Positions 31,553 to 41,033 of a stretch of 64,000 bases of DNA are shown piece after piece (the stretch's first letter is position 1; each line of letters opens with the position of its first letter). The DNA lies in assembly GCF_007829875.1 (NCBI RefSeq), contig NZ_VIWV01000001.1, positions 1,240,001 to 1,304,000 of the forward strand, given 5' to 3'. The notes under the pieces are model-generated. The model was not told where the DNA came from. It was given only the letters and a program-made list of their open reading frames with translations, and searched no databases. A program made the translations under genes and the position numbers. The stretch is from Streptomyces capillispiralis. Its GTDB lineage: Bacteria; Actinomycetota; Actinomycetes; Streptomycetales; Streptomycetaceae.

Positions 31553-32275
31553 CTAGGCGCGTCCCGCCACGTACCAGAGGGACGGCACTTCGACGCGGGT
31601 GCCGTCGGGGCCGTACTCCGTGGTGGTCAGCGGCAGGGTGCCGCTCGTCAGCACGGTCAGTCCGGCCGCGGTCAGGAACCCGGGCACGGCCGCGTCGGCC
31701 ACCTCGCCGGGGGCTATGCCGTGCCGGAGCACCGGCGCGAGCTTGGGCGGCGGCCCTCCGGGGCCGGCCGCCAGGCTCCTCAGCGCCGCCCCGGCGGCTT
31801 CGGAGAGCTCCACGAGGAAGGCGCGGCCGCGGTCGCCGACCACCGTGGCGATGCCGTCCGCCAGCGCCTGCCGGTCGTCGGCCTCGCTCTGGTGCAGCAC
31901 TCCGCGCTGGTAGACGTTGGCGTCGCCGACCTCGGCGTGCAGTGCCCGCACCGCGGCCCTGTCGGCGGCGTCCAGCCGGCGGTACTCCGCCCGGCCGGCC
32001 GGGTCGGCGCCGCGGGCGCGGTCCAGGGCGGCGGAGGACAGGTCGGCGCCGACGACGCGCGGGAAGCGGTCGGCGAGGAAGCGGGTCTGGGTGCCGTTGC
32101 CGCAGCCGAGGTCCACCAGGGGCAGGCCGGGGTCGGACAGGTGCGGTGCGAACAGGGTGAGGTGGCGGGCCGCGGTCAGGGCGGGTTCCGCGTCCCAGAG
32201 CACGGCCCCCGGCCCGTCCGGTGCCTCACGCCAGAAGCCCTCCCAGGCCTCCCGGTACCGACTGGTCACGCTCAT
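31553..32275 (-). CDS. class I SAM-dependent methyltransferase
   Basis: 240 residues from ATG 32275 (MSVTSRYREAWEGFWREAPD) with GAGGAG seven bases upstream. Motif I is PLVDLGCGNGTQTRFLADRF, followed by VVGADLSSAALDRARGAD, YRRLDAADRAAVRALHAEVG and NVYQRGVLHQSEADDRQALA (YQRGVLHQ where a proline-rich motif might be). The C-terminal strand pair ends in VPSLWYVAGRA. The fold is clear; the substrate is unknown. It stands alone between the phosphatase and the peptidase operon. Confidence 0.85.
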   Translation of the reverse strand: MSVTSRYREAWEGFWREAPDGPGAVLWDAEPALTAARHLTLFAPHLSDPGLPLVDLGCGNGTQTRFLADRFPRVVGADLSSAALDRARGADPAGRAEYRRLDAADRAAVRALHAEVGDANVYQRGVLHQSEADDRQALADGIATVVGDRGRAFLVELSEAAGAALRSLAAGPGGPPPKLAPVLRHGIAPGEVADAAVPGFLTAAGLTVLTSGTLPLTTTEYGPDGTRVEVPSLWYVAGRA

Positions 32276-32418
32276 GCCCAAACTCCTCGGGTGCGACGCC
32301 GGCCCGCCCCGTGTGACGGGCCAGTACGGTGTATCGCGCCCCGGGCGCGCGGACAAGGACACGGCGCACGCCTTCACCGTTCACGCGAACCGGTGGTGCG
32401 CCGTCGCGCCACCGGCGC

Positions 32419-34890
32419 TCAGCGGCGCGGCAGCGTCAGTTCGCACCACACGCTCTTGCCGGCCGCCGTCCGGCTCGTCCCCCACTCACGGGCCAGGGTG
32501 CTGACGACGCGCAGCCCGCGCCCGAACTCGTCCGCCGGGCGGGCGTTGAGCAGCGTGGGCAGTTCGTGGTCGTCGTCCTCCACCTCGCACAGCAGCGTGT
32601 CCCCGCGCACCAGCCGCAGGGCGACGGGCCGGGCGTGGGAGTGCCGTACGGCGTTGGTGACCAGCTCGCTGACCATCAGCTCGGTGCTGTCCACGAGCTT
32701 CGGCAGCCCCCAGTCGTGCAGTCGCTCACGGACCGCCGCGCGGGCCCGGCCCACCTCCGACGGGTCGGGGCGCAGCCGCCATTCGGCGACGGCGTCCGGC
32801 TCGATGCCGCCCAGCCGGGCCATCAGCAGGGCCACGTCGTCCTTGCGGCCGCCGCGACCCGCTTCCGAGAACGTCACCGCGAGGGCCCGGACGATGGCGT
32901 CGCAGGCGTCGTCCATGGAGGCGGCCGGGTGGGCGGCGGACTCGCACAGCGTGGCGAGGCCGACGCCGATGTCCTCGCCGCGCACCTCGACCAGCCCGTC
33001 GGTGCACATCACCAGCCGGTCGCCGGGCTCCACGGGCACGCGCACCGCCTCGAAGGGCACCCCGCCGACGCCGATGGGCGCCCCGGTGGGCAGGTCGAGC
33101 AGTTCGCTGCGCCCGTCGGCGGCCCGGACCAGGACGGGCGGGATGTGCCCGGCGTTGGCGAGGCTCAGCTCGCCGGCGATGGGGTCGTAGACGGCGTACA
33201 GACAGGTCGCGAGGTAGGTGTCGCCGAGCCGCTGGGCGAGGTCGTCGAGGTTGCGCAGCAACTGCGCGGGCGGCAGGTCCAGTCCGGCCATGGTCTGCAC
33301 GGCGGTGCGCAACTGGCCCATCATCGCGGCCGAGTTCAGCCCGTGGCCCATGACGTCGCCGACGACGAACGCGGTGCGGGCGCCGGGCAGTTTCACCGCG
33401 TCGAACCAGTCTCCGCCGATCCGGCCGAGCAGGGTGCCGGGCAGATAGCGGGTGGCGATGTCGCAGCCCGCCATGCGCGGCGGGATGTGCGGCAGCATGC
33501 TGTCCTGGAGCGTCTCGGCGACGTTCTCCTGGTACGTGTACATGCGCGCGTTGTCGAGCACCAGGCCCGCGCGGGCGGCGAGTTCGGCGCCGGTGACCCG
33601 GTCCATGTCGTTGAAGACCTGCCGCTCCGGGTGGCGCAGCAGGATCATGAAGCCGAGGACGGCGTGACGTGCCTTCAGCGGGACGACCAGCATGGAGCGG
33701 CCGGTGATCAGCGGCCGGATGTCGCGCTTGTCGAACTGCGAGGCGATGGCATGGCCCATCTCCTCGCTGATGCGCGGCACGAGGACGGGTTCGCCGGTGG
33801 TCATGCACTGGAAGAACGGCGTGTGCGCCGGAAAGGGCATGGCCTCCCCGACCGGCACCACGTCCTCCCAGCGGCCCGGTTCGTCGGTGTGCTCCAGCGC
33901 GACCCGGTGCCACATGGTGGTGGTGTCCGGCACGCCCTCGTCGAACCCCTCGCCGGCAACGACCTGTTCGCGCAGATAGGTGCCGGCGACGTCGGTGAAG
34001 CGGGGCACGACGGCCTTGCTGACCTCGACGATGGTGCGCGAGAGGTCGAGGGAGGTGCCGATGCGGGAGCTGACCTCGTTGAGGAACTCCAGGCGTTCCC
34101 TGACGGCCGCGTACTCGAGGTCCTCGCCCTCGTCCCGCAGCTCCTCGGGCCCCGGCTCGCCTGCCGCCGGCGCCCGGGCGGCCCGCTCCCGTCGCTGCCG
34201 GCGTTCGGCGCGCCGGGGCACGCCCCAGTCGGGGGTGACCGGCACCCGGTCGTTCTGGCTGAACTCCAGGACCGGGTAGCCGAGTTCGAGGACCTGGGAG
34301 ACGATGCGGGCGCTGTCGCCCACGCTCATGCTGGGGAGGATCTCGGGGAGCCGGCGGGCGAGGTCCTCGGCGCCGGGGAGGTCGGTGTGCCGGGCGAAGC
34401 CGGGCGCGATGCGTTCGTACGCCCCGGCCCCGTCCGTGCGCAGTCCGTCCGCGTCGGCCGCCAGCACCAGCAGCCGCTCCCGCCCCGGGCCGACCAGGGG
34501 GTAGGCCCACCAGAGCACCTCGACGCGGTCGGTCCCGGACGCGGCGAGGCGGGCCCGGCCCGCGGCGGGGTAGGCCGGCCCGCCGCCGAGGGAGGCGCCG
34601 AGGCCGGGCCCCGGACCGTCGTAGGCCGCGTACTCCCCGTACGGGGTGTCCTCCCCTTCCTCGGGCAGCGCACCGGTCACGGGGAGCAGGTCGACGGCCG
34701 GGCGGCCGAGCGCCTCCTCCTTGGGGAGTGCGAACAGCCGCCGCGCGCCCCTGCTCCAGTGGGAGACGAGTCCGTCGCGGTCGACGACGACCACGGCCAG
34801 CGGGATCCGGCCGGCACCGCCGTCCGCGGCCGCCGGTGCGTCCCGGGCGCGGTGACCGGGGGGTGTGTCCTGCTCGGTGCCACGTTCCAT
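32419..34890 (-). CDS. PAS-GAF-SpoIIE phosphatase-HATPase signalling protein
   Basis: 823 residues. A PAS-like sensor (~28-145: RIPLAVVVVDRDGLVSHWSR), a linker, and a GAF domain (~260-450: NEVSSRIGTSLDLSRTIVEV, MLVVPLKARHAVLGFMILLR) precede the PP2C/SpoIIE phosphatase: LGRIGGDWFDAVKLPGART (~492), VVGDVMGHGLNSAAMMGQLR (~511) and MCTDGLVEVRGEDIG, with the metal Asp residues present. The C-terminal ~130 residues are a HATPase_c/anti-sigma kinase-like module (LMVSELVTNAVRHSHARPVA, GRGLRVVSTLAREWGTSRTA). Phosphatase and kinase on one chain is a common streptomycete design for partner-switch control of SigB/SigF-type sigma factors; one such factor is at 3.8 kb, a link that is only inferred. Confidence 0.93.
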   Translation of the reverse strand: MERGTEQDTPPGHRARDAPAAADGGAGRIPLAVVVVDRDGLVSHWSRGARRLFALPKEEALGRPAVDLLPVTGALPEEGEDTPYGEYAAYDGPGPGLGASLGGGPAYPAAGRARLAASGTDRVEVLWWAYPLVGPGRERLLVLAADADGLRTDGAGAYERIAPGFARHTDLPGAEDLARRLPEILPSMSVGDSARIVSQVLELGYPVLEFSQNDRVPVTPDWGVPRRAERRQRRERAARAPAAGEPGPEELRDEGEDLEYAAVRERLEFLNEVSSRIGTSLDLSRTIVEVSKAVVPRFTDVAGTYLREQVVAGEGFDEGVPDTTTMWHRVALEHTDEPGRWEDVVPVGEAMPFPAHTPFFQCMTTGEPVLVPRISEEMGHAIASQFDKRDIRPLITGRSMLVVPLKARHAVLGFMILLRHPERQVFNDMDRVTGAELAARAGLVLDNARMYTYQENVAETLQDSMLPHIPPRMAGCDIATRYLPGTLLGRIGGDWFDAVKLPGARTAFVVGDVMGHGLNSAAMMGQLRTAVQTMAGLDLPPAQLLRNLDDLAQRLGDTYLATCLYAVYDPIAGELSLANAGHIPPVLVRAADGRSELLDLPTGAPIGVGGVPFEAVRVPVEPGDRLVMCTDGLVEVRGEDIGVGLATLCESAAHPAASMDDACDAIVRALAVTFSEAGRGGRKDDVALLMARLGGIEPDAVAEWRLRPDPSEVGRARAAVRERLHDWGLPKLVDSTELMVSELVTNAVRHSHARPVALRLVRGDTLLCEVEDDDHELPTLLNARPADEFGRGLRVVSTLAREWGTSRTAAGKSVWCELTLPRR

Positions 34891-35034
34891 GGCCCAGGCC
34901 CTCTCTCCCCCGGCTGCGCAAGATCTGTACCGCCGTCACCACCGTACGGCCCCGGTCGGCCGCGATGTGCGGCAACGCGGGAATTGCCCGCCGGAGCCCG
35001 CACCGGCGCGTGTGCCCGCGCGCGACCTGCCGCC

Positions 35035-37422
35035 TCAGTCCTCGTGCCCGAGCTGAAGGTCGCGTTCCGTTCGTCCGCCGCCCGCCATCCGCAGCACCGT
35101 GGCGACCGGCGGGTACCCGGTGGCGATCACGGTGTACTCGCCGGACGACAGGTCGACGAACCGGAAGATCCCGTCGGGTCCGGTGGTGAGGGTGTCGACG
35201 ACGTTGCCCGCCGCGTCGAGCAGGGTCACGCGCGCCTCCTCGACCGGCCGTCCGCCGCCCGCCCGCACCGTGCCGCGCAGCACGGCGCCGCCGGCCAGCT
35301 CGATGTCCTGGCGGGTCTCGCGGGCCGCCTGGACGGTGACGGGGAGGGCGGCCGGGCGGAAGGCGGGGGCGCTGGCGGCGAGGGTGTACTCGCCCGCCAC
35401 CAGTTCGCTGATGACGTAGCCGCCCTCGCGGCCGCTGCGGGTGCTGGCGACGACCTCCCCGTGGACGTTGGTGAGGGTGACGGCGGCGTCCCGCACGGGG
35501 GTGCCGTCGGCGGTGAGGACGCCGCCGGCCAGCCGGCCGGCGCCGCCGAGGACGACGTCGAGTTCGACGGGCCGCTCGCCGACGGTCACGGAGACCGCCT
35601 GCGGCTGGTGGCCGCCCGCGGCGGCGATCAGGACGTACGCGCCCGGGCCGGGCGTGGCGAGCGCGTACCGTCCGTCCTCGCCGCTGGCGCCCCGCCCGGT
35701 CTGCCGTCCGGAGACGTCGACGAGGGTGAGCGCCGCGCGGGGTACGGCGGTGCCGTCGGGGTGCTGCACGGTCCCGCAGACGGGAACGCCGCCGGTGTGC
35801 GGCGAACGGGCCCCCGGTACGCGCGGGTCGGTGCGGGGTGCTTCCTGTGCCGGGTCGGCGATGGGGGTGTGGTGGGACACCAGGGGTTTCTCCTTGAGGA
35901 AAAAGGCGGTGAGCAGGCCGAGGACGAGCACCGGCACCAGGTGGAGGAAGACGCTCGGCACGGTGTCGGCGTAGGCCTGGACGTGGGCGTCGCGCAGCTC
36001 GGGCGGCAGCGCGTGCACGAACTGCGGGGTGAGCGGGCGGGCGTCGTGCGGCGCGGCGCCCGCGGGCGGGTGCGCGTCGGTGAGCCGGCCGGCCAGGAGG
36101 GCGCCGACGACGGCGGCGCCGACGCTGCCGCCGATCTGCCGGAAGTAGGTGTGGGCGCTGGTGGCGGCGCCCAGGTCGGCGGGGCGCGCGGAGTTCTGCA
36201 CGGCGAGGACCAGCACCGGCATCACCATGCCGATCCCGGCGCCGAGGACGGCCGTCCAGATCCCGAAGTGCAGCCGGGGCGTGCCGGGCTCCAGGCGGGA
36301 CAGCAGCCACATGCCGGTGACGGCGAGGGCGCAGCCCACGACGGGATGGCTCCGGTAGCGGCCGGTGCGGCTGACGAGCTGCCCGGAGAGGACGGAGGCG
36401 CCGACGATGCCGCCCGTCAGGGGCAGCATCAGCAGTCCTGACCCGGTGGCGGAGACCCCGTGGACCATCTGCAGGTACGTCGGCAGATAGCCGGCGACGC
36501 CGAACAGGGCGGCCCCGGTCACCAGGCCCACCAGCGCGCTGACGGTGAAGACGGAGTCCCTGAACAGCCGCGGCGGGAGCAGGGGTTCGGCGGTGAGGCG
36601 CTCGACGAGGAGGAAGAGCAGGGTGGCCGCGGCGGCGCCGGCGCCGAGGCCGAGCACGACGCGGGAGTCCCAGGCGTACCGGGTGCCGCCCCAACTGGCC
36701 AGCAGGACCAGGCAGGTGGGGACGACGGCCAGCAGGAGGGCACCGAGGACGTCGAGGCGGGGCCGGGCGGCCGGTTTCGGCAGCTTGAGCGCCAGGGCGA
36801 CGACGGCCATGGTGACGAGGCCGAGGGGCACGTTGACGTAGAAGCACCAGCGCCAGGAGAGGTGGTCGGTGAAGTAGCCGCCGAGCAGCGGTCCGGTGAC
36901 GGAGGCGAGTCCGAAGGCGGCGCCCATCAGTCCCGTGAACCGGCCGCGCCGCCGCGCGGGCACGATGTCCGCGACGATCGCCTGGACGCCGGTCATCAGG
37001 CCGCCCGCGCCGACGCCCTGCAGCGCGCGGCAGGCGATCAGCTGGTCCATTGTGGCGGCGCGGCCGGCCAGGGCGGAGCCGACGACGAAGACCAGGACGG
37101 CGAACTGGAGGACGCCCTTGCGGCCGAGCACGTCGGCGAGCCTGCCGTAGACCGGCAGTCCGATGGTGGCGGTGAGCAGGGAGGCGGTGATCACCCAGGA
37201 CATCCGGTCCTGGCCGTGCAGTTCGCCGACGATCTCCGGGAGCGCGGTGGCGACGGTCAGCTGCTCCAGGGCGGCGAGCAGCAGCGCCGACATCAGCGCG
37301 AGGAGGACCAGCCGGACCCGGAGCGGGCCCGGACCGGGCGCGGGGGCCGGTGCCGGGGGCGGCGGGCCCACCGCGGGTGGCGCCGTGACCGGCTCGTCCC
37401 GCGCCGGAGTGATCCCGCCCAT
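35035..37422 (-). CDS. MFS (DHA2-type) transporter fused to three carboxypeptidase-regulatory-like domains
   Basis: 795 residues from ATG 37422 (MGGITPARDEP) behind GAGGGGAG. After a ~40-residue Pro-rich start, the DHA2-type drug efflux domain runs to ~residue 510 (VTASLLTATIGLPVYGRLAD, LGRKGVLQFAVLVFVVGSAL, GLMGAAFGLASVTGPLLGGY), with about 14 helices by eye. The last ~260 residues hold three similar beta-sandwich modules (GTVQHPDGTAVPRAALTLVD, GGVLTADGTPVRDAAVTLTN, GTVRAGGGRPVEEARVTLLD), each ending like DGRYALATPGPGAYVLIA. These are CarboxypepD_reg/Cna-B-like. The modules may bind a ligand or partner. Export of a drug is likely; the substrate is unknown. Confidence 0.9.
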   Translation of the reverse strand: MGGITPARDEPVTAPPAVGPPPPAPAPAPGPGPLRVRLVLLALMSALLLAALEQLTVATALPEIVGELHGQDRMSWVITASLLTATIGLPVYGRLADVLGRKGVLQFAVLVFVVGSALAGRAATMDQLIACRALQGVGAGGLMTGVQAIVADIVPARRRGRFTGLMGAAFGLASVTGPLLGGYFTDHLSWRWCFYVNVPLGLVTMAVVALALKLPKPAARPRLDVLGALLLAVVPTCLVLLASWGGTRYAWDSRVVLGLGAGAAAATLLFLLVERLTAEPLLPPRLFRDSVFTVSALVGLVTGAALFGVAGYLPTYLQMVHGVSATGSGLLMLPLTGGIVGASVLSGQLVSRTGRYRSHPVVGCALAVTGMWLLSRLEPGTPRLHFGIWTAVLGAGIGMVMPVLVLAVQNSARPADLGAATSAHTYFRQIGGSVGAAVVGALLAGRLTDAHPPAGAAPHDARPLTPQFVHALPPELRDAHVQAYADTVPSVFLHLVPVLVLGLLTAFFLKEKPLVSHHTPIADPAQEAPRTDPRVPGARSPHTGGVPVCGTVQHPDGTAVPRAALTLVDVSGRQTGRGASGEDGRYALATPGPGAYVLIAAAGGHQPQAVSVTVGERPVELDVVLGGAGRLAGGVLTADGTPVRDAAVTLTNVHGEVVASTRSGREGGYVISELVAGEYTLAASAPAFRPAALPVTVQAARETRQDIELAGGAVLRGTVRAGGGRPVEEARVTLLDAAGNVVDTLTTGPDGIFRFVDLSSGEYTVIATGYPPVATVLRMAGGGRTERDLQLGHED

Positions 37423-37616
37423 GTGCCACTCCCCTCGTCGCAACGCCGGACCATTCCTGCGTGAAAGCGACAACTACGAGCAAGCGCGGCGAGTTACGGG
37501 ACAGAGAAGGGCCGCAATGAGATCACCCGAACCGGTGAGAAGCCAACTCCCCGCCGGTTCGGGCACCTTGGACGACCGGACGGCCGGGCCGCCCGGTGGG
37601 CGCCCGGCCGTCCGGA

Positions 37617-38060
37617 CTACTTCTCGACCTCGGCGGCGAGCCGCGCGAGCAGGGCGTCGTAGATGCGGGCGAGGCCCTTGGGCGCGAAGGTCTTCTCGAA
37701 GAAGCCGCCGATCCCGCCGGCCCCGTTCCACACGGTGGTCACGACGACCCGGGAGCGGCCCTCGCCGGCCGGGGTGACCCGCCAGGTGGTGACCATGGAG
37801 GAGTTGCGGTCCTTCTCGACCAGTTCGCCGTCGGCCGGCTCGGTGACCTCCAGCAGGCAGTCGCGCACGCGCTTGCTGGTGGCCTGGAGCTTCCAGTGCA
37901 CCAGGCTGCCCTCGCCGTCGCCGCCCTCGCGCACCTCGTACTCGCTGTACTGCTCGGGCATCACCTTCGCGCGGGTGCCGCTGTAGTCGGCGAGGGCATC
38001 GAACACCGTCTCCGCGTCCGCCGCGACGATCCGCTCCGTAGTGGCCTCGACCTGCGCCAT
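37617..38060 (-). CDS. SRPBCC (polyketide cyclase/dehydrase-like) protein
   Basis: 147 residues from ATG 38060 with GGAGG upstream. The helix-grip fold is shown by ATTERIVAADAETVFDALAD, VMPEQYSEYEVREGGDGEGS, KDRNSSMVTTWRVTPAGEGR and a long C-terminal helix (GIGGFFEKTFAPKGLARIYD). Such single-domain proteins bind hydrophobic ligands. It resembles the central domain of GvpZ in fold only. The divergent neighbour is the radical SAM gene; the LexA box lies between them but ~115 bases from this ATG. Confidence 0.85.
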   Translation of the reverse strand: MAQVEATTERIVAADAETVFDALADYSGTRAKVMPEQYSEYEVREGGDGEGSLVHWKLQATSKRVRDCLLEVTEPADGELVEKDRNSSMVTTWRVTPAGEGRSRVVVTTVWNGAGGIGGFFEKTFAPKGLARIYDALLARLAAEVEK

Positions 38061-38174
38061 CGCTTTCCTCCAGGGCATGGGTTCTCAGGGGTCGGGGCAA
38101 GCCAACCACCCGCGTACCCGGCCGCCCAAATCGGGGTTCCGTAAGTGACCGAAGATGTCGCTCGCACGATCATG

Positions 38175-38188
38175 GGAACAAGTGTTCT
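38175..38188. promoter_or_regulatory. LexA (SOS) box upstream of the radical SAM gene
   Basis: GAAC-AAGT-GTTC is a perfect inverted repeat in the spacing of the Gram-positive LexA box (CGAACRNRYGTTYC; 12 of 14 match). It lies 33 bases before the ATG, where it could cover a promoter. Confidence 0.6.
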
Positions 38189-38221
38189 ATTGTGTGGTCC
38201 CGTGCCATCGAAGGAGGCGTC

Positions 38222-39259
38222 ATGCGCTGGGAGAACCTCACCCCGGACTCCGGACACAGCCGGGCCGAGGCCGCGCTGTTCGGCGCGGAGGCGGTGACCA
38301 CCCGCACCTTCGACACGCCGGAGTTCCGCGGCATCACCTTCCACGAGATCCGGGCCCGCTCGATCGTCAACCGGGTGCCGGGGGCCTCCCGCATGCCGTT
38401 CGAGTGGACGGTGAACCCCTACCGGGGCTGCACCCACGCGTGCGTCTACTGCTTCGCCCGCAAGACGCACAGCTACCTGGACCTCGACACCGGGCTCGGT
38501 TTCGACAGCCAGATCGTGGTCAAGGTCAACGCGCCCGAGCTGCTGCGCCACCGGCTGGCCTCCCGCGGCTGGCAGGGCGAGCACATAGCGATGGGCACGA
38601 ACGTCGACTGCTACCAGCGCGCGGAGGGCCGCTACCGGCTGATGCCGGGCATCCTCGCCGCCCTGCGCGACCACGCCAACCCCTTCTCGATCCTCACCAA
38701 GGGCACGCTGATCCTGCGCGACCTGGAACTGATCGAGCAGGCCGCGGAGGTGACGGACGTCGGCGTCTCGGTGTCGGTGGGCTTCACCGACGAGGATCTG
38801 TGGCGCACGGTCGAGCCGGGCACGCCGGCGCCCGAACGGCGGCTGGACGTGGTCCGCGCGCTCGCCGGGCGCGGCATCGGCTGCGGGGTGCTGATGGCGC
38901 CGGTGATCCCGTTCCTGAGCGACCGTCCGGAGCAACTGCGGGCGACCGTCCGCGCGATCGCGGCCGCGGGGGCCACCTCCGTCACCCCCCTGGTGCTGCA
39001 CCTGCGGCCCGGTGCCCGCGAGTGGTTCATGTCCTGGCTCGCGCGGCACCATCCGCACCTGGTCCACCGCTACGAGCGGCTGTACGCGGAGGGCGCCTAC
39101 GCCCCGAAGTGGTATCAGCGCCGCGTCACCGGCCAGGTGCACGAGCTGGCCCAGGAGTACGGCATTGGCCCGGCCGGCGCGGGAATGCCGCGCCGCGCCC
39201 GGACCCCGGAGCCCGCCCCGGAGCCGGCGACGGAGCCCACCCAACTCACGCTCCTCTAG
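38222..39259 (+). CDS. Rv2578c-family radical SAM protein (spore photoproduct lyase-like)
   Basis: 345 residues from ATG 38222 with a strong AAGGAGG. VNPYRGCTHACVYCFARKTH holds the CxxxCxxC [4Fe-4S] site of radical SAM enzymes. The TIM-barrel part continues with FSILTKGTLILRDLELIEQA, VSVSVGFTDEDLWRTVEPGT and GVLMAPVIPFLSDRPEQL. The actinobacterial Rv2578c family is related to spore photoproduct lyase (SplB), which repairs thymine dimers, but whether this group does so is not proven. The SOS box in front supports a DNA-damage role. It stands alone. Confidence 0.9.
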   Translation: MRWENLTPDSGHSRAEAALFGAEAVTTRTFDTPEFRGITFHEIRARSIVNRVPGASRMPFEWTVNPYRGCTHACVYCFARKTHSYLDLDTGLGFDSQIVVKVNAPELLRHRLASRGWQGEHIAMGTNVDCYQRAEGRYRLMPGILAALRDHANPFSILTKGTLILRDLELIEQAAEVTDVGVSVSVGFTDEDLWRTVEPGTPAPERRLDVVRALAGRGIGCGVLMAPVIPFLSDRPEQLRATVRAIAAAGATSVTPLVLHLRPGAREWFMSWLARHHPHLVHRYERLYAEGAYAPKWYQRRVTGQVHELAQEYGIGPAGAGMPRRARTPEPAPEPATEPTQLTLL

Positions 39260-39396
39260 GGTCGTTCGAGCGCATCCAGCGGCCCGATCGGGTCAAGAAT
39301 CGACGGAAAACGTTCAGAAGGGGTCCCATACCGGGACGATGCCGCGTGGGTCGTGAGCCTCGCGGTCCGCAGCACCTCCGTCCTGGGAGGACCCCC

Positions 39397-40977
39397 ATGA
39401 GAAGAAGCGCAGCCGTGCTGTGCGGTGCCGCCGCCGTCGTGGCCGGAAGCCTCACGGCCGTGCCCGCCGAGGCCGGCACCCCGCGCGCCACGGAGCCGTT
39501 CCCCGTCGCCCGGGCCGCGTGGAAGCCGTGCGGCACCGACGACTACCCGGCGCTGCAGTGCGCGTCCGTCGAGGTGCCGCTCGACCACGCCGACCCGGCC
39601 GGGCGGAGGATCACGCTCGCCCTGTCCCGGATCCCGCACACCGCGGAGAAGTACCAGGGCCCCCTGCTGGTGAACCCGGGCGGCCCCGGCGGCAGCGGTC
39701 TGACGCTCGCCGGGTTCGTCGCGTCGTCGCTGCCCCGGCAGGTGGCCGCGCAGTACGACGTCATCGGCTTCGACCCGCGCGGTGTCGGCGCGAGCGAGCC
39801 CGCCCTGGACTGCGTACCGGGCCACTTCGGCCACGTGCGCCCCGACACGGTGCCGACCACGCCCGAGGTCGAGCAGGCCAACCTCGCGCGGGTCCGGTCC
39901 TTCGCCGAGGCCTGCGGCCGGAAGTACGCCGGTCTGCTGCCGCACATCGACACGGCCGGCGCGGTGCGCGACATGGACGTGATCCGGCGGGCGCTGGGCG
40001 CACAGAAGATCAACTACTTCGGTTACTCCTACGGCACGTACCTGGGCGCGGTCTACGCCAAGCTGTTCCCGGAGCGGGTGCGGCGCCTGGTCCTGGACTC
40101 GGTCGTCGACCCCACCGAGGTCTGGTACGACGCCAACCTGAACCAGGACCACGCCTTCAACGAGCGCCACCGCGCCTTCATGGCTTGGGTCGCCCGGCAC
40201 GACTCCGCCTACCGGCTGGGCACCGACCCGGAGAAGGTCGAGGCCGAGTGGTACGCGATGCGCGCGGCGCTCAAGGAGAAGCCGGCCGGCGGCAAGGTGG
40301 GCGCCGCGGAGCTGGAGGACACCTACATCCCGGGCGGCTACTACAACGGCTACTGGCCGTATCTCGCCCAGGCGTTCTCGGCGTACGTGAACGACCGGGA
40401 CGCCGAGCCGCTGATCGAGGCGTTCGAGAACTTCGGCGCCGTCGACGCCGCCGGCGACAACGGCTACAGCATCTACACGGCCGTGGAGTGCCGGGACGCC
40501 TCCTGGCCGGACGACTGGCGGCAGTGGCGCAAGGACAACTGGGAGGCGTACGAACGGGCACCGTTCATGACCTGGAACAACGCCTGGTACAACGCTCCGT
40601 GCGCGTTCTGGCCGACCGGGCACCTGCGGCCCGAGCGCATCCGCAACAGCAAGCTGCCCCCGGCGCTGCTGTTCCAGGCGACGCACGACGCGGCCACCCC
40701 GTACCAGGGCGCCGCCACCGTCCACCGGCTGCTGGACCGCTCCAGCCTGGTGGTGGAGTCGGGCGGCGGCAACCACGGCATCACACTGAGCGGGAACGCC
40801 TGCCTGGACCGGCACCTGGCCGCCTATCTGGCCGACGGGACCGTGCCGCGGGGCGGTCACGGGGAGGCCGACGCGGTGTGCGCGCCGCTGCCCGACCCGA
40901 AGCCGCTGACGTCGAAGGCGGCGCCGACGACGGCCCGCGGTTCGACGCTGCACGGGCTGCTCGGCTTCCGGGGCTGA
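39397..40977 (+). CDS. secreted alpha/beta hydrolase (tripeptidyl aminopeptidase, SlpD/SlpE/Tap type)
   Basis: 526 residues from ATG 39397 with GGGAGG upstream. The signal peptide is MRRSAAVLCGAAAVVAGSL, then TAVPAEAG. The hydrolase core has GPLLVNPGGPGGSGLTLAGF (oxyanion hole), YDVIGFDPRGVGASEPALDC, INYFGYSYGTYLGAVYAKLF (nucleophile GYSYG), ALLFQATHDAATPYQGA (Asp) and ESGGGNHGITLS (His). A Cys-rich lid precedes the C-terminus. Streptomyces Tap and SlpD/E remove tripeptides or dipeptides from extracellular proteins. It is probably secreted and works outside the cell. It is transcribed alone. Confidence 0.93.
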   Translation: MRRSAAVLCGAAAVVAGSLTAVPAEAGTPRATEPFPVARAAWKPCGTDDYPALQCASVEVPLDHADPAGRRITLALSRIPHTAEKYQGPLLVNPGGPGGSGLTLAGFVASSLPRQVAAQYDVIGFDPRGVGASEPALDCVPGHFGHVRPDTVPTTPEVEQANLARVRSFAEACGRKYAGLLPHIDTAGAVRDMDVIRRALGAQKINYFGYSYGTYLGAVYAKLFPERVRRLVLDSVVDPTEVWYDANLNQDHAFNERHRAFMAWVARHDSAYRLGTDPEKVEAEWYAMRAALKEKPAGGKVGAAELEDTYIPGGYYNGYWPYLAQAFSAYVNDRDAEPLIEAFENFGAVDAAGDNGYSIYTAVECRDASWPDDWRQWRKDNWEAYERAPFMTWNNAWYNAPCAFWPTGHLRPERIRNSKLPPALLFQATHDAATPYQGAATVHRLLDRSSLVVESGGGNHGITLSGNACLDRHLAAYLADGTVPRGGHGEADAVCAPLPDPKPLTSKAAPTTARGSTLHGLLGFRG

Positions 40978-41033
40978 GCGCCTGACGACCCGTCGGGGAC
41001 GGGGCTGTCACACCCGTGGTCCATCATGGCCCC

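Noticed and set aside
32329..37483. Very long open frames (1,370 residues on + and 1,585 on -) across the SpoIIE and MFS genes
   Set aside because: Both are compositional shadows with Arg/Gly-rich translations; the real genes in other frames have PP2C, HATPase and MFS motifs.
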